In this document: piece after piece, positions 34,918 through 44,973 of the stretch | Layout: every line of letters starts with the position of its first letter | How positions within the stretch are numbered: the stretch's first letter is position 1 | Assembly: GCF_000430785.1 (NCBI RefSeq) | Contig: NZ_AUMR01000033.1 | Location: 1-64,000, forward strand | Direction of reading: 5' to 3' | DNA from: Ectobacillus panaciterrae DSM 19096 | GTDB taxonomy: Bacteria > Bacillota > Bacilli > Bacillales > Bacillaceae_G | DNA length: 64,000 nucleotides | Notes under the pieces: generated by a model | The model's database searches: none | What the model saw: the letters and a program-made list of their open reading frames with translations, nothing else | What the model was told of the DNA's origin: nothing | Translations under genes and position numbers: made by a program

Positions 34918-35324
34918 CGTTAACAGCAGGAAATAAAGCACCGTTATGTGTTATTTCACACAGTCTGGGCTCTGTAATCGCAAGCAACTATTTTTACGAT
35001 TTGCAATATTACTTTAAGAGTTTTATTTTACATAACACAGGTTGTCAACATTAATCATAAAACAGTTGATAAAATTCTTATTAGAAGTTACAATTTACGA
35101 GTTGAACACAGTAAGCATTTTGATTTTATTAGTATGTGTGTAGCGGTTTCCTTATTTTTTTATTAATTTACTGGATGCTTCATACAGGATTAGAAAGCGA
35201 TGAAAAATTTGGAACTTATATCTGTGCAGGTCTTATGGGGTTGTTACATTCCAGTTGTCTAAAAACATTGCATTTAAGGATGTTCATGAGAATAAACCTT
35301 AGAACTTAAGGAGGTTTAATATAA
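34918..35324. other. Intergenic region, no supported gene
   Basis: A hydrophobic frame (about 35130-35310, LIFLLIYWMLHTGLESDEKF...) has no ribosome binding site and is probably chance or a remnant. AAGGAGG at 35310 serves the next gene. Confidence 0.35.
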
Positions 35325-35993
35325 TTGAGTACAGAAATGCTTCAAGTAGTAGTAGTAATTGTAGTATATACAATAGTTGCTTTATTTCTACGTTTAAAAT
35401 TTAAAATAAAATGGATATGGTCATTTCTACTTGCTGGGTGTGCTACCTTATTAATTCCATCAAGTATATTTGGATCGATGCCTTCAGGAGATACAGCGAG
35501 TACACAAAGTACACAAAGTACACAAGTAGTTTCGCAAGATCAAGCCCATATAACTGCCTCAAATGATCACAATAATAAAGAAGAGGTGACGCAACAACCC
35601 TCTTCAGGTATTAAAACGACGTTTCAATACGGAGCTTCCCTAGAAGAGGTAGAACAAAAGTTAGGAACTCCTGTTAAACAAGAAAAAAATTTTTGGCGGT
35701 ATCATCTTGTAAAATTCAAAACAGAATCCTATTTGTTTGATACAAAAAACAAGGTTGCTGGAATGCTTATCACGTCTCCTTCTATTCCTATTTACGATGT
35801 CAATCTTGGAATGAACGAAGCTGAAATAAGCGCCCATTTAGGAAAGCCGATTGAGTCTCGTTTTGATACTACAGAGTCAAACGTACATTCAAAAATATAT
35901 ATTACAACATATAAACATGACGGAAATATTATTAATTTTGTTTCCCAAACAAAAAATAGTAAAAATCTATATGCTGTAATTCTTCAAGAATAA
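35325..35993 (+). CDS. Membrane-anchored protein with CAP-associated-type domain
   Basis: 222 residues. Two N-terminal hydrophobic segments (about 5-22 and 30-50), a Ser/Thr/Gln-rich linker with a TQS repeat, then a domain with YGASLEEVEQKLGTPVK and LGMNEAEISAHLGKPIE, two copies of the short helix-turn motif seen in CAP-associated (YkwD N-terminal) domains of bacilli. The CAP domain itself is absent. Start TTG after AAGGAGG. Probably faces outward; role unknown. Confidence 0.6.
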   Translation: MSTEMLQVVVVIVVYTIVALFLRLKFKIKWIWSFLLAGCATLLIPSSIFGSMPSGDTASTQSTQSTQVVSQDQAHITASNDHNNKEEVTQQPSSGIKTTFQYGASLEEVEQKLGTPVKQEKNFWRYHLVKFKTESYLFDTKNKVAGMLITSPSIPIYDVNLGMNEAEISAHLGKPIESRFDTTESNVHSKIYITTYKHDGNIINFVSQTKNSKNLYAVILQE

Positions 35994-36305
35994 AAATCTA
36001 ACTAAATAAGAAAAGAAAGACAGTATTTTTGTTCGCTTTTTATCAGACCGTGCATATGTATAGTGCCTAAGAAAGATCAGAGCTCTCATTACACAGCTTT
36101 ATAGTAACAAAAAGGGGCCTGTGCGAAAATTGAAGTATCGCCACATGTCCATCAAGTTAAAGTTTTATAGCACCCCCAGAACGAAAATTTTGAGTACTCT
36201 GACACAAAGATGCTCATTTTATCGCTTTGGGGTTTCTTTATTTTCTTAGTTGATGGTTATGGGACAACATTCCAAATACAAAAAGAGCCATTAGTTGGAA
36301 ATCGG
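35994..36305. other. Intergenic region, nothing recognisable
   Basis: About 310 bp between convergent genes with no supported frame. GCCCCTT-like and TTTCTTTATTTTC stretches near 36220-36245 may contribute to termination. Confidence 0.3.
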
Positions 36306-37595
36306 TTAGTCACATTGAGATAAAAATCCGTCCAACACCCATTGATGCGCATCCGGATGATAAAGCAGTTCCAAATGATTAAGAGGCAAGACATCTTTTC
36401 GCTTGACTTGATTGGGGGAAGTAGCAATTCCATCGGTAAAAAGGACACTATCTACAAAGACAAGCCCATCGCTTTGGGCATCTCGCTCCCCACGTACGCC
36501 ATTAAAATAAGGTTTATTACCCGCCAGTATATGGACTTCGATCTCGCTGTCAATCGGTGAAGACAGTAGTTTCTCCATCAAATGATCTCCTTCCCGAATC
36601 GCAGCATCGATGCCCCTTGAATGAAAAAACATATTTTGTCCGCCATCGTATAAGGTTTTCGACTGCATCTCAATGGGGTACTTATCGTCCCAGCGATACA
36701 GGAGCTGACAGGAACCTGGAAACCCGCCACCATCACGATAAATACTTTGCTTCGTCGTATCAATGTAAGAACCATAATACATGATGGAATCACACGCAAT
36801 CGGCGCACTAATCCCCAACTTAATAACAGACAAATTAGGGAAGAGATGGCGGAAGGGAAAATCCAATCCTCGGTTAGGTGTCCCCAGCATCACATACCGT
36901 TCCACTTCCCCTTGATATTGCGCATCCCAGGAACTACAGAGTCCTGCCAAATAGATCCATACAGGCACTCCTCCTTTACTATGAGCTATCAAATCGATTT
37001 TATCCGTCTTTACTACTTCCTTAATTCGTCGAATGATGTTCGACAATTGAATCGCTTGCTGCCAGTTATCCCCATGAGGATGAGCAAAGCTAACCGCAAA
37101 TACATCTCTTCCTGAAGAGGATAACGAATAGAGTAGCCCTTTTTCCATAGACGATTCACACCAGGACAGGTTTGCATGATGTCCGGCACCATGGACAAGT
37201 AAAACTGGATTTTGAAGTGTTTTCCTTGATGCAGGCAAATAATGAAGAAGTACATAATAGGAAGCCGGTTGCGAGGATCCAAAATGCCGAACGATCTCTT
37301 CATCCTTACATTCAATTTCGGGAATGAAATTCTCTTGTGCTAACCGGTCTTGATACCCTCTAATTCGTTCCGTCCAACCCCAGTATCTACTGTCATGATA
37401 TCTTTCCATCACCTGATAAGGAAGATTAGTTCGGGTTGAAGTCATTGGAGGTAAGTGTAGTATAGATTCATTTTTGGTCATATCTGGAGCAGGGATATCA
37501 GAATTAAGCGGTTCAAATTCCATATCCGTCTTTTCCTCCTGTCCTACGGGCAGCCATTTTTTTATTTTTTCTTTTATCTTTTGCCAAAAGGACAC
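36306..37595 (-). CDS. Lipase-like alpha/beta hydrolase
   Basis: 429 residues. VLLVHGAGHHANLSW holds the oxyanion region, IDLIAHSKGGVPVW the nucleophile elbow (AHSKGG; Lys instead of the usual Met, Leu or Gln), and MLGTPNRGLDFP the strand typical of triacylglycerol lipases. A His in LNHLELLYHPDAHQW is a candidate catalytic base. The first 60 residues are charged, without signal peptide, so it is probably cytoplasmic. AAGGGGTGG precedes the ATG. Substrate unknown. Confidence 0.8.
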   Translation of the reverse strand: MSFWQKIKEKIKKWLPVGQEEKTDMEFEPLNSDIPAPDMTKNESILHLPPMTSTRTNLPYQVMERYHDSRYWGWTERIRGYQDRLAQENFIPEIECKDEEIVRHFGSSQPASYYVLLHYLPASRKTLQNPVLLVHGAGHHANLSWCESSMEKGLLYSLSSSGRDVFAVSFAHPHGDNWQQAIQLSNIIRRIKEVVKTDKIDLIAHSKGGVPVWIYLAGLCSSWDAQYQGEVERYVMLGTPNRGLDFPFRHLFPNLSVIKLGISAPIACDSIMYYGSYIDTTKQSIYRDGGGFPGSCQLLYRWDDKYPIEMQSKTLYDGGQNMFFHSRGIDAAIREGDHLMEKLLSSPIDSEIEVHILAGNKPYFNGVRGERDAQSDGLVFVDSVLFTDGIATSPNQVKRKDVLPLNHLELLYHPDAHQWVLDGFLSQCD

Positions 37596-37757
37596 TCATT
37601 CCACCCCTTGTTTGAAGTTGCAAATACTACTCTAAGGAGTGTCTACATATCAAGCAGTATTAACAGACTCCATGAATTTTTAAACTACTTTCAAGTGAAA
37701 AAAATGGTAAATCCATATTTCAGATATCAAATTCCGATTATTCCACAATCTGGCCCT

Positions 37758-37950
37758 TTAATGGAATAATGGATTATCCTCTGATAAATCAAGCCAAGTA
37801 TCCTTGAGTGTTTTCAAATTTGTTTTTTTACTTCGTATGTAATCGATTAGTTCAAATAAATCTTGTGTACTACGAGTGATACGAGTTAAATTTGTAACAT
37901 AAATGATGGCACCTTCCTGTAATTCCCCTAACGAATTATGTCCTCCCAGT
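37758..37950 (-). pseudogene. Tn3-type resolvase relic (middle part)
   Basis: Minus strand reads LGELQEGAIIYVTNLTRITR, then STQDLFELIDYIRSKKTNLK and TLKDTWLDLSEDNPLFH-stop, the central part of a Tn3-family resolvase. The N-terminus with the catalytic Ser and the C-terminal HTH are missing. A transposon has been here. Confidence 0.8.
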
Positions 37951-37963
37951 TGACATAATTCGT
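37931..37963. repeat. Perfect 12-bp inverted repeat
   Basis: ACGAATTATGTC and GACATAATTCGT around a 9-nt spacer, at the upstream edge of the resolvase relic. No T-run, so more likely a transposon end or res remnant than a terminator. Confidence 0.6.
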
Positions 37964-38013
37964 GTTATTGGTAGTTAATTTGTAGAAAAACACGCTAATG
38001 TAACATGTTAGAG

Positions 38014-38133
38014 ATGATGGCGTTCTTTCCACCTGACCCTCTATTCCCACATCCAAGTTATGAAGTTCGGGTTACTGCTCCACCTACTCCTATTGTTCCA
38101 CCTGACCCTGTATTGGTCAATAGTTTTGGTTAG
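38014..38133 (+). CDS. Possible 39-residue proline-rich protein
   Basis: MMAFFPPDPLFPHPSYEVRV...PPTPIVPPDPVLVNSFG. Composition is unusual (PPDP twice) but there is only a weak ribosome binding site (GAG). It could be the end of a truncated surface protein. Low confidence. Confidence 0.3.
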   Translation: MMAFFPPDPLFPHPSYEVRVTAPPTPIVPPDPVLVNSFG

Positions 38134-38162
38134 GGTTGACGAACTTAATATTTTATAATAAT

Positions 38163-38178
38163 ATACCCATATAGGTAT
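38163..38178. promoter_or_regulatory. CsoR/CstR-like operator 1
   Basis: ATACCCATATAGGTAT, a near-perfect inverted repeat, 26 bp before tusA. Matches the ATACCC-type sites bound by CsoR-family persulfide sensors (CstR). Confidence 0.8.
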
Positions 38179-38203
38179 ACGGAAAGAGTGGGAGGACAAT
38201 GCG

Positions 38204-38431
38204 ATGAAAATTGATAAAGTGGTAAACGCAAAAGGATTAGCATGCCCGATGCCAATTGTAAAAACGAAAAAAGCAATGGATGAATTAACATCTGGTCAGA
38301 TTTTAGAAGTACAAACAACAGATAAAGGTGCAAAAAGTGATTTAACAGCTTGGGCAAAATCAACGGGGCACGTACTAGTGGATTTTAAAGAAGATAATGA
38401 TGTATTCGTGTTCTGGATTCAAAAAGGTTAA
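38204..38431 (+). CDS. tusA: TusA-family sulfur carrier protein (1)
   Basis: 75 residues with the sulfur-accepting Cys14 in GLACPMPIVKTKKAM, the CPxP motif of TusA proteins, and the C-terminal beta strands ending DVFVFWIQK. It relays sulfane sulfur between rhodaneses and other carriers. First gene of the sulfur cluster, behind an operator-like palindrome; GGGAGGAC is the ribosome binding site. Two further TusA domains lie downstream (39269, 41037). Confidence 0.9.
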   Translation: MKIDKVVNAKGLACPMPIVKTKKAMDELTSGQILEVQTTDKGAKSDLTAWAKSTGHVLVDFKEDNDVFVFWIQKG

Positions 38432-38447
38432 ATTTTTTTACCACCTC

Positions 38448-38467
38448 ATATACCCATATGGGTATAT
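38448..38467. promoter_or_regulatory. CsoR/CstR-like operator 2
   Basis: ATATACCCATATGGGTATAT, a perfect 20-bp palindrome 21 bp before the dsrE gene; it implies separate control of this gene. Confidence 0.85.
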
Positions 38468-38487
38468 GAGAGTAAGGAGGATGCAGC

Positions 38488-38970
38488 ATGTCTGAACAAA
38501 AGAAAAAAACAACAATTGTATTATTTAGTGGAGATTACGATAAGGCAATGGCAGCTTACATTATTGCAAATGGAGCGGCAGCTTATGATCATGAGGTTAC
38601 AATTTTTCATACCTTTTGGGGATTAAATGCTTTACGCAAAGATGAATTGGTACATGTGAAAAAGGGATTCCTTGAAAATCTGTTCGGTAAAATGATGCCT
38701 CAAGGTGCAGATAAAATGGGCTTATCGAAAATGAATTTTGCTGGAATGGGACCAAAAATGATTAAACATGTCATAAAAAAGCATAATGCTATGACGCTTC
38801 CTCAGCTAATTGAGATGGCACAGGAACAGGGAGTAAAGCTAGTTGCGTGTACCATGACGATGGATTTACTTGGGCTACAAAAGGAAGAATTATTACACGA
38901 CATTGAATATGCCGGTGTAGCAGCTTACCTAGGGGATGCAGAAAACGGAAATGTAAACTTGTTTATCTAG
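38488..38970 (+). CDS. DsrE/DsrF-like sulfur-relay protein
   Basis: 160 residues of the DsrE2 type: TTIVLFSGDYDKAMAAYIIA at the N-terminus, a basic Met-rich insertion (about 60-95), and conserved Cys121 in KLVACTMTMDLLG. Partners of TusA in sulfur transfer, often bound to membranes by the insertion. Own operator upstream. In Staphylococcus aureus the equivalent domain is fused into CstA; here it is a separate protein. Confidence 0.88.
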   Translation: MSEQKKKTTIVLFSGDYDKAMAAYIIANGAAAYDHEVTIFHTFWGLNALRKDELVHVKKGFLENLFGKMMPQGADKMGLSKMNFAGMGPKMIKHVIKKHNAMTLPQLIEMAQEQGVKLVACTMTMDLLGLQKEELLHDIEYAGVAAYLGDAENGNVNLFI

Positions 38971-38994
38971 GTAGAACAGAGGAACAATTATATA

Positions 38995-39210
38995 AATAAA
39001 ATTGAAAATTGTATTAATAATTTTAAAAATATTCCCCTGCATGAACTCAAACAACGGGCAAATGAACTTTCAAAAGAAAAGGAAGTCATGTTAATTTGTC
39101 AAAGTGGAATGAGAAGCAGTAAAGCAAGCAAATTGTTAAAAAAACTTGGTTTTAAACATATTACGAATGTCAAAGGCGGCATGATGGATTGGAATGGTCC
39201 AGTAGAATAA
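38995..39210 (+). pseudogene. Rhodanese relic, 5' end missing
   Basis: An open segment without start codon encoding NIPLHELKQRANELS, the active-site loop MLICQSGMRSSKAS and GFKHITNVKGGMMDWNG. The N-terminal half of the rhodanese fold is gone. Lies between the dsrE gene and the third operator. Confidence 0.75.
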
Positions 39211-39224
39211 TTTTTTGATTTTTT

Positions 39225-39240
39225 ATACCCATATAGGTAT
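39225..39240. promoter_or_regulatory. CsoR/CstR-like operator 3
   Basis: ATACCCATATAGGTAT, identical to operator 1, 28 bp before the TusA-rhodanese gene. Confidence 0.8.
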
Positions 39241-39268
39241 TTAAAGGACTAGAGGAGGAAGAAAAAAT

Positions 39269-39838
39269 ATGATTCAAACAAATGTTGTAGTAGATGCGAA
39301 AGGATCGGCATGCCCGATGCCAATCATAAAAACAAAAAAGGCAATGAATGATTTAGAACCGGGACAAGTATTAGAAGTGCAAGCAACTGATAAAGGTTCA
39401 ACAGCAGATATTCAAGCTTGGGCCCAAAGTACAGGTAATCAATATGTGGGAACAGTAGAAGAAGGAGATGTTTTAAAGCATTATCTTCGTAAGGCAAGCG
39501 GAGAAGACAAAGAGGTAAAGAAACATCCAAACGTTATTACAAATGAAGAATTACAAAAGAAGATGGAAGAAAATAAAAACATCCTTGTACTGGATGTTCG
39601 CGAATCGGCAGAATTCGCCTTCAGCCATATTCCAAACGCTACATCTATTCCATTAGGAGAATTAGAAAAACATATAGAGGAATTGAACAAAGAGGATGAA
39701 ATTTATGTGGTTTGCCGTACAGGAAATCGGAGTGATTTAGCAGCACAAAAGTTAACAAAAGCGGGTTTCAAACATGTCGTGAATGTTGTGCCAGGTATGA
39801 GCGAGTGGAATGACTCGACAGAAAAATCAGTCAACTAA
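39269..39838 (+). CDS. TusA-rhodanese fusion (CstA-like)
   Basis: 189 residues. Residues 1-75 form a TusA domain (Cys15 in GSACPMPI), 90-187 a rhodanese domain ([17 protein letters not shown], active Cys149 in [10 protein letters not shown]). It combines two of the three domains of staphylococcal CstA; the third, DsrE2, is encoded separately upstream. Expected to move sulfane sulfur from persulfides to a carrier. Followed by the dioxygenase gene after 20 bp, with GGAGGAG between. Confidence 0.9.
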   Translation: MIQTNVVVDAKGSACPMPIIKTKKAMNDLEPGQVLEVQATDKGSTADIQAWAQSTGNQYVGTVEEGDVLKHYLRKASGEDKEVKKHPNVITNEELQKKMEENKNILVLDVRESAEFAFSHIPNATSIPLGELEKHIEELNKEDEIYVVCRTGNRSDLAAQKLTKAGFKHVVNVVPGMSEWNDSTEKSVN

Positions 39839-39858
39839 TAGATTGGAGGAGTAAAAAG

Positions 39859-40986
39859 ATGACTGTACATGTAATGACAGCTAAAGAGGTAACAAAAAGA
39901 GTAGTAAATAAAGAAGAATTATTTGTTTTAGATGTTCGTAATGAAAGTGATTTTAATGATTGGAAAATTGAAGGGGAAAATTTCGAATACTTAAATGTAC
40001 CCTATTTTGAATTGCTTGATGGAGTCGAAGGAATCATGGCTCAAATCCCAACAGATAAAGACATTCTGGTAGTGTGTGCAAAAGAAGGCTCATCGATTAT
40101 GGTGGCTGATATGTTATCAGGAGAAGGACTTACTGTTTCCTACCTAAAAGGTGGAATGAAAACATGGAGTGAATATCTAGAGCCAGTTAAGATTGGGGAT
40201 TTAAGAGATGGTGGTGAAATTTACCAATTCATTCGAATTGGTAAAGGATGTTTATCTTACATGGTTATGTCTGATGGAGAAGCTGCAATTATAGATGCAA
40301 CACGTATGACGGATGTATATATTGATTTTGCCAAAAACATGGGAGTAACGATAAAACACGTATTTGATACACATCTTCATGCTGATCACATTTCAGGTGG
40401 AAGAAAAATTGCTGAAATGACGAACGCGACGTATTGGTTACCACCAAAGGATGCAACAGAAGTTACATTTAACTATCAACCGTTAGAGGAAGGCAATGAC
40501 GTAACGATTGGTAGTACAACCATTACGATTCATCCAGTATATTCACCTGGTCATACCATTGGTTCAACTTCATTTGTAGTTGATGAAACATTTTTACTTT
40601 CAGGTGACATCTTATTCATTGATTCCATTGGAAGACCGGACTTGGCAGGTATGGCAGAAGATTGGGTCGGTGATTTACGAGAAACGCTGTATAACCGATA
40701 CAGAGCATTATCCGACGAGTTAATTGTGTTGCCAGCTCACTTTATGATTATTGAGGAATTGAATGATGACGGTAGTGTATCAGAAAAATTAGGTACGCTA
40801 TTTTCAAACAATCATGGTTTGAACATTGAGAATGAAACGGAATTTAGAAAATTAGTAACAGAAAACTTACCACCACAACCAAACTCATACCAAGAAATTC
40901 GTGAAACAAATATGGGGAAAATCAATCCGGATGAAGAAAAACAACGCGAAATGGAAATTGGTCCAAATCGTTGTGCGGTTCGATAA
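39859..40986 (+). CDS. Rhodanese-persulfide dioxygenase fusion (CstB-like)
   Basis: 375 residues. An N-terminal rhodanese domain (about 5-110, Cys73 in VVCAKEGSS) precedes a metallo-beta-lactamase domain with HLHADH (H172, H174, D176, H177), H232 in SPGHTIGS and D250 in LLSGDILF, the non-heme iron site of persulfide dioxygenases (ETHE1 type), and GRPDL. These enzymes oxidise persulfides with oxygen to sulfite. In CstB the rhodanese is C-terminal, so the order is reversed here. Likely co-transcribed with the neighbours. Confidence 0.9.
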   Translation: MTVHVMTAKEVTKRVVNKEELFVLDVRNESDFNDWKIEGENFEYLNVPYFELLDGVEGIMAQIPTDKDILVVCAKEGSSIMVADMLSGEGLTVSYLKGGMKTWSEYLEPVKIGDLRDGGEIYQFIRIGKGCLSYMVMSDGEAAIIDATRMTDVYIDFAKNMGVTIKHVFDTHLHADHISGGRKIAEMTNATYWLPPKDATEVTFNYQPLEEGNDVTIGSTTITIHPVYSPGHTIGSTSFVVDETFLLSGDILFIDSIGRPDLAGMAEDWVGDLRETLYNRYRALSDELIVLPAHFMIIEELNDDGSVSEKLGTLFSNNHGLNIENETEFRKLVTENLPPQPNSYQEIRETNMGKINPDEEKQREMEIGPNRCAVR

Positions 40987-41036
40987 ATGTTTATCAAGAG
41001 TATAGTTTATTCTTTACAACTTAGGAGAGATGGATT

Positions 41037-41264
41037 ATGAAAGCAGATATGTTATTAGATGCAAAAGGATTAGCATGTCCAATGCCAATTGTCAAAACAA
41101 AAAAGGCGATGAATGAGTTAATGTCTGGCCAAGTGCTGGAAATTCATGCGACTGATAAAGGTACCAAGAATGATTTAAGTGCTTGGGTAAAATCAACTGG
41201 TCATGAATTATTAACCCATAGCGAAGAAAATGAAGTACTTAAGTTTTGGGTGAAAAAGAGATAA
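41037..41264 (+). CDS. tusA: TusA-family sulfur carrier protein (2)
   Basis: 75 residues, Cys14 in GLACPMPIVKTKKAM; very close to the protein at 38204 (identical motif, same length), so a recent duplicate. TAGGAGAG precedes the ATG. It sits between the dioxygenase and the exporter genes, where it could hand sulfur on. Confidence 0.9.
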   Translation: MKADMLLDAKGLACPMPIVKTKKAMNELMSGQVLEIHATDKGTKNDLSAWVKSTGHELLTHSEENEVLKFWVKKR

Positions 41265-41320
41265 GAAAAGAAGGGGACAGATCTTAGTACCCTTCCTTCT
41301 TTTAAGGGGGAGTACCGGAG

Positions 41321-42097
41321 ATGGATTTTGGATTTATAATTACGATTTTCTCGCTTGGATTTTTAGGTTCTTTTATTTCTGGTATGGTCGGTATTGGAGG
41401 CGCAATTATTAACTATCCGATGTTGCTTTTTGTCCCTCCTTTATTAGGGTATGCTGCCTTTACATCTCATGAGGTTTCTGGTATTGGTGCGGTTCAAGTA
41501 TTATTTGCTGCCATGAGTGGAATATTGGTGTACCGTAAAGGGAAATACTTAAACAAAATACTTACGTTATACATGGGGATCAGTGTCTTACTTGGCAGTT
41601 TTATCGGTGCATATGGTTCAAGAGGAATTCCGGAAACAGGAATCAATATCGTATATGGGATACTTGCTCTAGCAGCTGTTATTCTAATGTTTGTTCCGAA
41701 GAAGGGATTAGACGATATTCCGTTAGATCAAGTAAAGTTTAATAAATGGCTGGCTGCGGCTCTTGCTCTGATTGTAGGAATTGGGGCAGGGATTGTTGGG
41801 GCTGCAGGAGGATTTCTTTTAGTGCCAATTATGATGGTCATATTAAAAATTCCAACAAGAATGACGATTGCTACTTCTTTAGCAATTACATTTATTTCAT
41901 CAATTGGTGTCACAATTGGTAAGGTTACAACGGAACAAATTGTATTTTTGCCAGCTGTAATCGTGGTAGTATCGAGTCTAATCGCGTCTCCTTTAGGAGC
42001 GAAGGCTGGTCAACGGATAAATACAAAAATATTACAATGGATTTTGGCAACATTAATTGTAGCAACATCTATTAAGATCTGGTCGAACATTTTTTGA
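41321..42097 (+). CDS. TauE/SafE-family sulfite/anion exporter
   Basis: 258 residues, about eight hydrophobic segments, with the two family repeats [18 protein letters not shown] and [17 protein letters not shown]. Such exporters move sulfite or other sulfur anions out of the cell, the natural end of this pathway. Start ATG after GGGGGAG. Its terminator (GGAATC...GATTCC plus T-run) lies at 42127-42154. Between that and the P450 gene nothing else is recognised. Confidence 0.88.
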   Translation: MDFGFIITIFSLGFLGSFISGMVGIGGAIINYPMLLFVPPLLGYAAFTSHEVSGIGAVQVLFAAMSGILVYRKGKYLNKILTLYMGISVLLGSFIGAYGSRGIPETGINIVYGILALAAVILMFVPKKGLDDIPLDQVKFNKWLAAALALIVGIGAGIVGAAGGFLLVPIMMVILKIPTRMTIATSLAITFISSIGVTIGKVTTEQIVFLPAVIVVVSSLIASPLGAKAGQRINTKILQWILATLIVATSIKIWSNIF

Positions 42098-42126
42098 TTA
42101 TGCATCTTATTATTAATTATCTTTTG

Positions 42127-42154
42127 AAAAGGAATCGATTTAGATTCCTTTTTA
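42127..42154 (+). terminator. Terminator of the sulfur cluster
   Basis: AAGGAATC and GATTCCTT pair around GATTTA, followed by TTTAATT. Confidence 0.8.
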
Positions 42155-42393
42155 ATTATGTAAGGGTTACATAACATTATCGGAAATATTACCTTGATGG
42201 CGATGGGGCGCTATCCCTTATTATGCTAAAGGGCGGGGTAAATCAATAAGAAGAATTAAAAAAGTCGATTTTTATACAGGAAACTGGCTTTTTTAGACTG
42301 AAATCTGTTTAGGGGTCCAAGTTCTTTCGAGACTAAAAAGGAAAAAACTTACAAATAATAAGGCCATTACTATGAAAAATGGAGATGGATTAT

Positions 42394-43653
42394 ATGGCAA
42401 ATACAAATCAGATGCCTCGGGAAGAAGGAAAAGATCCTAGCTTGTGTTTTATGAAAGAAGGATATATGTACATTTTGAACAGACGTCACAGTTTTAATTC
42501 TGATATTTTCGAGACCAGTTTGTTTGGAAAGAAAGCGATCTGTATGGGAGGAAAGGAAGCTGCGGAAGTTTTTTATGACACTGAGAAATTCAAAAGGAAA
42601 GATGCAGCACCAAACCGGGTTGTGCAAACATTGTTTGGCAAGAATGGTGTTCAGGCGTTAGATGGACAGACCCATAAACATCGCAAGGAAATGTTTATGT
42701 CGATTATGTCTCCTGGCGAACTTGAAAAACTAACCGACATTACAAAAAAACAGTGGGAGATAGCAGTGGATAAATGGGAACAGATGGATAAGGTTATTCT
42801 TTATGAAGAAGCGAAGGAAATTATGTGCAGGACAGCCTGCCAGTGGGCAGGTGTACCGGTACAAGAAAACGAAGTTAAGAGGCTGACAAAAAATTTGGGA
42901 GCGATGTTCGAGTCGGCAACTGCAGCTGGCCTAAATCATTGGCTCGGGAGACATGCACGGAATTACGAAGAAATATGGATCGAAGAACTCATTGATAAGG
43001 TTCGTGATGGGAAAGTGAATCCCCCTGAACATACCGCATTACACAGATTTGCCTGGTATCGCGATCTGGAAGGGAATCTTCTGGATGCCGAGACCGCTGC
43101 TGTAGAAGTGCTCAATATTTTGAGACCGATTGTGGCGATTGCTGTATTCATCAATTTCATTGCGCTGGCAGTGCACCATTATCCGGAAGAAAGGGAGAAA
43201 CTTAAAGCCGGCGATGAAAAGTATGCTCAGATGTTTGTCCAGGAAGTTCGCCGTTTTTATCCATTTTTCCCGTTTGTCGTAGCGCTGGTAAAAAAAGATT
43301 TCACCTGGAAAGGCTATGAATTTGAAGAAGGCACGTTAACCTTGCTGGATCTTTATGGCACAAATCATGACCCTGAAATTTGGAAAAATCCTGATGTGTT
43401 CAGTCCTGATCGGTTTGCCAAATGGGAAGGAAGCCCTTTTAGCTTCATTCCGCAGGGTGGTGGTGATTACTTTATGGGACATCGCTGTGCTGGGGAGTGG
43501 GTCACTATTGAAGTTATGAAAGTGAGTCTTGATTATCTAGCGAATCGAATGGATTATGAAGTTCCCGACCAGGATTTAAGTTTCAGCATGGCTAGCATGC
43601 CAAGTATTCCCCATAGTAAAGTAGTGATCAAAAATGTTAAACAGAGGATATAA
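42394..43653 (+). CDS. CYP152-family cytochrome P450 (fatty-acid peroxygenase)
   Basis: 419 residues from the ATG at 42394 (GGAGATGG just before); the ATG at 42379 is open but overlaps that site. The haem ligand is Cys365 in [15 protein letters not shown], and R244-P245 in NILRPIVAI is the Arg-Pro pair that binds the fatty-acid carboxylate in CypC (YbdT) of B. subtilis. CYP152 enzymes use hydrogen peroxide to hydroxylate long-chain fatty acids at the alpha or beta position, so no redox partner is needed and none is encoded nearby. Monocistronic. Confidence 0.93.
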   Translation: MANTNQMPREEGKDPSLCFMKEGYMYILNRRHSFNSDIFETSLFGKKAICMGGKEAAEVFYDTEKFKRKDAAPNRVVQTLFGKNGVQALDGQTHKHRKEMFMSIMSPGELEKLTDITKKQWEIAVDKWEQMDKVILYEEAKEIMCRTACQWAGVPVQENEVKRLTKNLGAMFESATAAGLNHWLGRHARNYEEIWIEELIDKVRDGKVNPPEHTALHRFAWYRDLEGNLLDAETAAVEVLNILRPIVAIAVFINFIALAVHHYPEEREKLKAGDEKYAQMFVQEVRRFYPFFPFVVALVKKDFTWKGYEFEEGTLTLLDLYGTNHDPEIWKNPDVFSPDRFAKWEGSPFSFIPQGGGDYFMGHRCAGEWVTIEVMKVSLDYLANRMDYEVPDQDLSFSMASMPSIPHSKVVIKNVKQRI

Positions 43654-43823
43654 TTTATTTCTACTCTACTCAATTATTGTGAGTAATTAGCTTATTGGTG
43701 CTAAAGTTCAATAAGTGCGAGACGGCTTCAACACAGCCTTTGATCTTCCACAATCGGGGGCTTTAGTTTAAGAACGGACAATAAAAATAAGCAAACTTTT
43801 TTATAAAAGTTGCATACATATAC

Positions 43824-43850
43824 AAAAAAGGAGCAGCGAATGCTCCTTTT
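43824..43850. terminator. Bidirectional terminator
   Basis: AAAAAAGGAGCA and TGCTCCTTTT pair around GCGAA; serves the DUF1836 gene and possibly the P450 gene. Confidence 0.8.
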
Positions 43851-44629
43851 CATATTTCAGAGGGAATCGTTAAGTTCTGCAAAAATAAAGTAGCGGATAA
43901 ATAGCGCTTTGCCATCATTTGAAAATAAGCAGTATGGACGGATAATGCAGCAATTACAATTATGTTGCGTATCGCTTCCTGCTGATTTTGTTTGATATTC
44001 GGAAAGGCTGCGGCAAGTTTGGCAGCTTTTTGTTCAATCGTTTTTTCAATCAGTTCAATTGTGTCAGCTGCTCTTGTATCAGTGCAGCACTGTGCACCTT
44101 GTTTGTTGAGCTCTTCAAATAAAGACGAGTAGGCTGCATATAGACGAACAGGATTGATCAGATCATCATCGAGGTTTGCAGGGTCGTTGACGATCAGCTG
44201 TAACAGCTTGCGAATGGATTCAAAATCAAGCGCTGTTTTTAAATCCTCTACTATAAATAACAATGCGGTTTGTTCGATAGAATATTTCTTTCCTTTTTGC
44301 GGAGAACCGATCATTTCCTTAATATCTCGCTTTACCCAATTCTGAAGAGCGGTGATAGAGAAATTCGTGTTTTCGATTTGACTGCCAAGGGAGGAGATTT
44401 CATTCAAGGAGAAACCCATATCGAGCTCGTTTGTTTTCATCAATTTTTCCAAAATAGGAGAAAGTGAGGTTGTAACAAAAGCATGGACTGTTTTCCCGTT
44501 TTCAATATCCTCTTTATGCACCTTCACCCAAGCTTCTTGCATAATAGTAAGAGGTTGTTTTGTATTCCAGCCTTTTAATGAAAGGAGGAGATCAGCCATT
44601 TCTTTTCGGGTAAGCTGAAAAGTTATCAT
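43850..44629 (-). CDS. DUF1836-type transcriptional regulator
   Basis: 259 residues. SITALQNWVKRDIKEMIGSP...KKYSIEQTALLFIVEDLKTALDFESIRKLL (about 92-150) is a MerR-like winged helix, the core of DUF1836 proteins; the C-terminal part is helical. A palindrome (44653-44674) lies 24 bp upstream of the start and a related half-site group lies near 44831, so it probably controls itself and the divergent membrane-protein gene. Inducer unknown. Confidence 0.75.
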   Translation of the reverse strand: MITFQLTRKEMADLLLSLKGWNTKQPLTIMQEAWVKVHKEDIENGKTVHAFVTTSLSPILEKLMKTNELDMGFSLNEISSLGSQIENTNFSITALQNWVKRDIKEMIGSPQKGKKYSIEQTALLFIVEDLKTALDFESIRKLLQLIVNDPANLDDDLINPVRLYAAYSSLFEELNKQGAQCCTDTRAADTIELIEKTIEQKAAKLAAAFPNIKQNQQEAIRNIIVIAALSVHTAYFQMMAKRYLSATLFLQNLTIPSEI

Positions 44630-44652
44630 TGTAATTATCCTCCAACGGATGA

Positions 44653-44674
44653 GATAAGTTCTTATGAACTTATC
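44653..44674. promoter_or_regulatory. Perfect palindrome, likely operator of the DUF1836 regulator
   Basis: GATAAGTTC-TTAT-GAACTTATC, 9-bp arms. Related half-sites occur at 44831 (TAAGTTC) and 44846-44860 (AGGTTCATAAGAACT), in the same intergenic region, which otherwise holds nothing recognised. Confidence 0.65.
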
Positions 44675-44973
44675 TTAGTAGTTGTGTATTTAAAAGTCAA
44701 TTGAGCCTTTTTGAACCACTCCTACTTAGCATAGCTTGAAGTGGGGTGGTTCATAGCGGCACACGGAGCATAATTGACTAGAAGCAAATATAGGAACCTA
44801 TTATTATAATAATACTTGATTTTTAAACAATAAGTTCATATAATAGGTTCATAAGAACTTGAAATTAATTTCTTTTTACGACTCTAAAGTAGAGGTGGAC
44901 AAGCTTAAGGATGTAAAAACCACATGAATTGTATCAGCAAATAAACTAACTTTATAGAAGGAGACTTTCAGAC

